Shown piece after piece: positions 62,701-64,000 of a stretch of 64,000 nt of DNA (positions are counted from its first letter, which is position 1; each line of letters begins with the position of its first letter). Made by a program: the position numbers and the translations under genes. The DNA is from Paramoeba atlantica (Eukaryota; Discosea), in assembly GCA_977017575.1 (NCBI GenBank), contig CDRNVI010000040.1:434001-498000 (forward strand). The letters are read 5' to 3'. The notes under the pieces were generated by a model. It saw nothing but the letters and a program-made list of their open reading frames with translations. It was not told the DNA's origin and searched no databases.

Positions 62701-63400
62701 TCTTGTTTCGATATTACAGATGATGGGCCACGGCGGTTGGAAGCATGACGGACTACTGCGTAAATCGGTTTCGCGCTTCTTAGCTATAGATCATGGAAAG
62801 ATGGTGCCTTACCACATAAGCTCTCTTCTGGCTACTTTGCGTCGAATAGAAGTCGCTGACGTCTACACCCCACGCGAATTTCAGCGCATATTGTTTCACC
62901 TTTGTGGAAAAATAAATTGCATCCACCAATGCACTCCTATTTCTGGTCGTTTGGCTGTGTCCATAATGACCTCGTTAAGTACACTAAATTATCGTGACAG
63001 TTCTCTTTTGGCCTCTTTTGAAAAGTCGTTCCTTCGAGATCTCCCCACAATGGACTGCATTACAGTTTCAGCGTTGCTTTTGACGAGCTCACGCTTAGGG
63101 TATCACAAACATGAATTTCTGAAGTCATGTTTCGGTCGATGTGAAGAGTTAAACTGGACTAGGTTTCCTACGCAAGCCATACACGTGGTTTACGCCGCGT
63201 TTGATATGGGATACTTTTGCGATGTGCTCGTATTTATTATGAATAGCATTGAGATTTCTAGGGCTATGCGCTCCGTACTGGAACAGCATTCAATTTATCG
63301 TCTATTATCGGACGCAGTGTCAATAGCGCAGAAACGGGGTATGGAACATCTGTTGGATACTCCAGTAGCACAGTTGGTCACATGGGAAGGGTTCAAATAG
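59798..63400 (+). CDS. Large helical-repeat protein, probably mitochondrial RNA-binding
   Basis: The 1200-aa product begins with a basic, hydroxylated N-terminus (MRVSWVYLLRLRRLERTTCR) ending in TQRRYNS at about residue 46, a good mitochondrial presequence with a possible cleavage site. The rest is helical. The C-terminal third has repeats of about 36-38 residues like 'L..L..LR.ieVaD.y.p.eF..il..L' (residues about 1025-1050) and 'LS.LNYRDSSLLASFEKSFL' (1064-1085), close in character to the heptatricopeptide (FASTK/RAP-type) repeats of organelle RNA-processing factors. No RAP domain was recognised at the end. Function is inference from this pattern. Confidence 0.65.
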   Translation: MRVSWVYLLRLRRLERTTCRVVNRMWHQMVHGLTSVTQTQRRYNSDESKKNIGQSHTIERTEHTKVHFKESSDKLYFEARSQMCGARDRARKASTSAQVRRFRVAANLIRIPSNGDVYILEEILEFYWQHRGIWTPTEEQIGRLISLCHTHLEDITPMIFVCITRLHGRTHRNPKTFIQRCLSSAIIGKTNMDQLMSILSLLKGQHLIDLPIELRSCLEKRFLLLETHENIGALHRVALRFFLSLNIDVRILFQRHSVFYTRLLLHSCQYHNQKKNTLQSTKSLDRDATALDGNVLSETNLSKQDSAGSTSDYHDVLHVGYLKKVVQYLPYLESKEKIKLLRYELALAISRLPSQDQYSKRSSAFEEYFSYLQNELPLSGLLQVFLNFFREDKAQNTYGFEIWSGIFYRLQCLVFAYAAWRFIHAAISRCMLPNLSEEHIFSLATSAWCKISEQRYTLCEGFLGKYGSYIQPEYFLAHPCFHEFMDVIVIEFYCLKDGTHSDFKARDLTQLAFIPCESFDTSSYVEGATFDHSYHALNQEIESSLYSIIRAMNTQIVQENSNINAFALAFLGNCEFNGEATKILKHTLWEHWIEQNWYNVVPQRAILLLQCAVATNEWEQLAVRQLIGFLNEAGVKMLADSDLAFMCSILTLVPIKDRNLLRFIFAVVRRWHSAVQTREGAQLVSQYLPSILFLVCRTINTDQHEALKELANVALGYNGGNPECTARSIVAMHYHIFLGKESWLDNNLVASFLRKALARNLYLPNAVQHRTFFHAVLVSSPFSRKTNLLYHLLQLCSITKLKTRTVDTLLCHSESRNPTHTKIVALCVLLSRGIWNESSNSLLSDIHQRFASSYDLLFLASALSRVPLQGENREKCISWVESRIPRCHASELRLLVSRFLTKYPRITRMLIREISKRLKIRSIQRCDVLSMLQACVTMVEENFDKEFLICIDYLLKSSSCDTESAFMDLVSILQMMGHGGWKHDGLLRKSVSRFLAIDHGKMVPYHISSLLATLRRIEVADVYTPREFQRILFHLCGKINCIHQCTPISGRLAVSIMTSLSTLNYRDSSLLASFEKSFLRDLPTMDCITVSALLLTSSRLGYHKHEFLKSCFGRCEELNWTRFPTQAIHVVYAAFDMGYFCDVLVFIMNSIEISRAMRSVLEQHSIYRLLSDAVSIAQKRGMEHLLDTPVAQLVTWEGFK

Positions 63401-63620
63401 GTGTACACAGTCATTCATTTTATATTATAAAATTTATAACCGATTTTTTGGCTCGCACAATTAGCATGGATTATTTTTCTCCTACGACGTGCACCTTTAA
63501 AAAAAATTAAAATACATCCTGTGCAGTGTACATACAGTATAGTGTATGTACAGCGTTTGCACTACACGTTGTATGCAAAACTACACATTTTGCTCTACTT
63601 TAATATCAAAAATATATTTT

Positions 63621-63648
63621 ACCTTTCTTTTTATATTTCTCCTGGTAG
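63621..63648 (+). promoter_or_regulatory. Putative trans-splice acceptor of the last gene
   Basis: A pyrimidine tract ending in TGGTAG lies 9 nt before the ATG at 63658. Confidence 0.5.
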
Positions 63649-63657
63649 TTCTCTACG

Positions 63658-64000
63658 ATGAGCTACTCGTCTACCGAGTTACCTCCTTCGCAGACGTCTT
63701 GCACGGAATCCTACAATTGTTCTCCACCAAGTCTTGAACTGGATCATCAAAATATATCCCGCTCCAGACCTCGAAGGCAGCGTCGGTCGCGTTATTCTCG
63801 AATTCCTCTAACGGGGCAAGGAAAAGATACTCGTGAAGCCGCTCCCGCCAATGCGGAATCTTATCCACCAACACCTTATCTTACATCTTACGGCGAGCCT
63901 TTCGAAGATTTAATTTTTCAGCTGCAGCAGGCACAAGATCATGTCGCTCACTTGCAGCAATGCTGCATGGCCTACGAAGCCAAAATTCAGGACCTCGAAT
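63658..64000 (+). CDS. Start of an unidentified coiled-coil protein, cut by window edge
   Basis: The frame is open from the ATG at 63658 to the right edge, 114 codons. It begins MSYSSTELPPSQ, has a basic cluster SRPRRQRRSRYSRIP near residues 35-50, a Pro/Tyr-rich part, and from about residue 87 a Gln-rich heptad pattern (LIFQLQQAQDHVAHLQQC) that looks like the start of a coiled coil. The acceptor site before the ATG supports it as a real gene. No family can be named from this part. Confidence 0.6.
   Translation, partial: MSYSSTELPPSQTSCTESYNCSPPSLELDHQNISRSRPRRQRRSRYSRIPLTGQGKDTREAAPANAESYPPTPYLTSYGEPFEDLIFQLQQAQDHVAHLQQCCMAYEAKIQDLE

Overview
The window looks like nuclear DNA of a unicellular eukaryote, most like a kinetoplastid or another euglenozoan. 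All of the roughly 26 convincing genes lie on the plus strand, are single uninterrupted reading frames using the standard stop codons, and are closely packed. Many start codons sit just after a pyrimidine tract ending in AG, as expected for trans-splice acceptors in a polycistronic unit. No spliced-leader gene, tRNA or rRNA was recognised, so the assignment is an inference from layout.

Layout. 1-16.8 kb: the tail of a DDE transposase-like gene, NOP2 rRNA methyltransferase, a cationic amino-acid transporter, a DUF523 protein, a secreted LRR protein, mitoribosomal mS34, ABCE1/RLI1, a helical-repeat protein, a 590-bp Merlin-type transposon with intact 8-bp target duplications, and an MCM9-like helicase without an obvious ATG. 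16.8-27.9 kb: a transposon-rich island with nested DNA transposons, fold-back elements and C-rich inverted-repeat elements. 27.9-36.0 kb: a MYST acetyltransferase, condensin subunit 1 (1764 aa) and a second LRR protein. 36.0-40.1 kb: a second island with a broken Tc1-like relic and another copy of the hairpin-ended element, itself split by a DD35E transposon. 40.8-64 kb: a membrane-anchored repeat protein, 5-formyltetrahydrofolate cyclo-ligase, FEN1, a small D-box protein, NOP56, a secreted Lys/Glu-repeat Cys-rich protein, a structured non-coding stretch, an unknown protein, RuvB-like 2, a small unknown protein, an RRM plus CCR4-like nuclease, two tandem LRR proteins, ribosomal protein uL11, a 1200-aa mitochondrial helical-repeat protein, and the start of a gene running off the right edge.

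Functionally the genes are mostly housekeeping: ribosome production and recycling (NOP2, NOP56, uL11, ABCE1, mS34), replication, repair and chromatin (MCM9, FEN1, condensin, MYST, RVB2), and mitochondrial expression (mS34, two helical-repeat proteins). The lineage-specific part is a dispersed family of four secreted LRR proteins with a plant-like Cys-Trp-Gly-Cys cap, one secreted Cys-rich repeat protein, and the two mobile-element islands.

The most notable structure is a roughly 0.92-kb hairpin-ended repeat present in at least four copies. Two copies are split by related Tc1/mariner elements at TA sites, and one of those elements is itself split by a third transposon. Several genes also have sharply GC-rich segments (70-85% in some 60-base rows) inside an otherwise roughly 40% GC sequence. 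Coordinates of protein starts are set at in-frame ATG codons wherever one exists.
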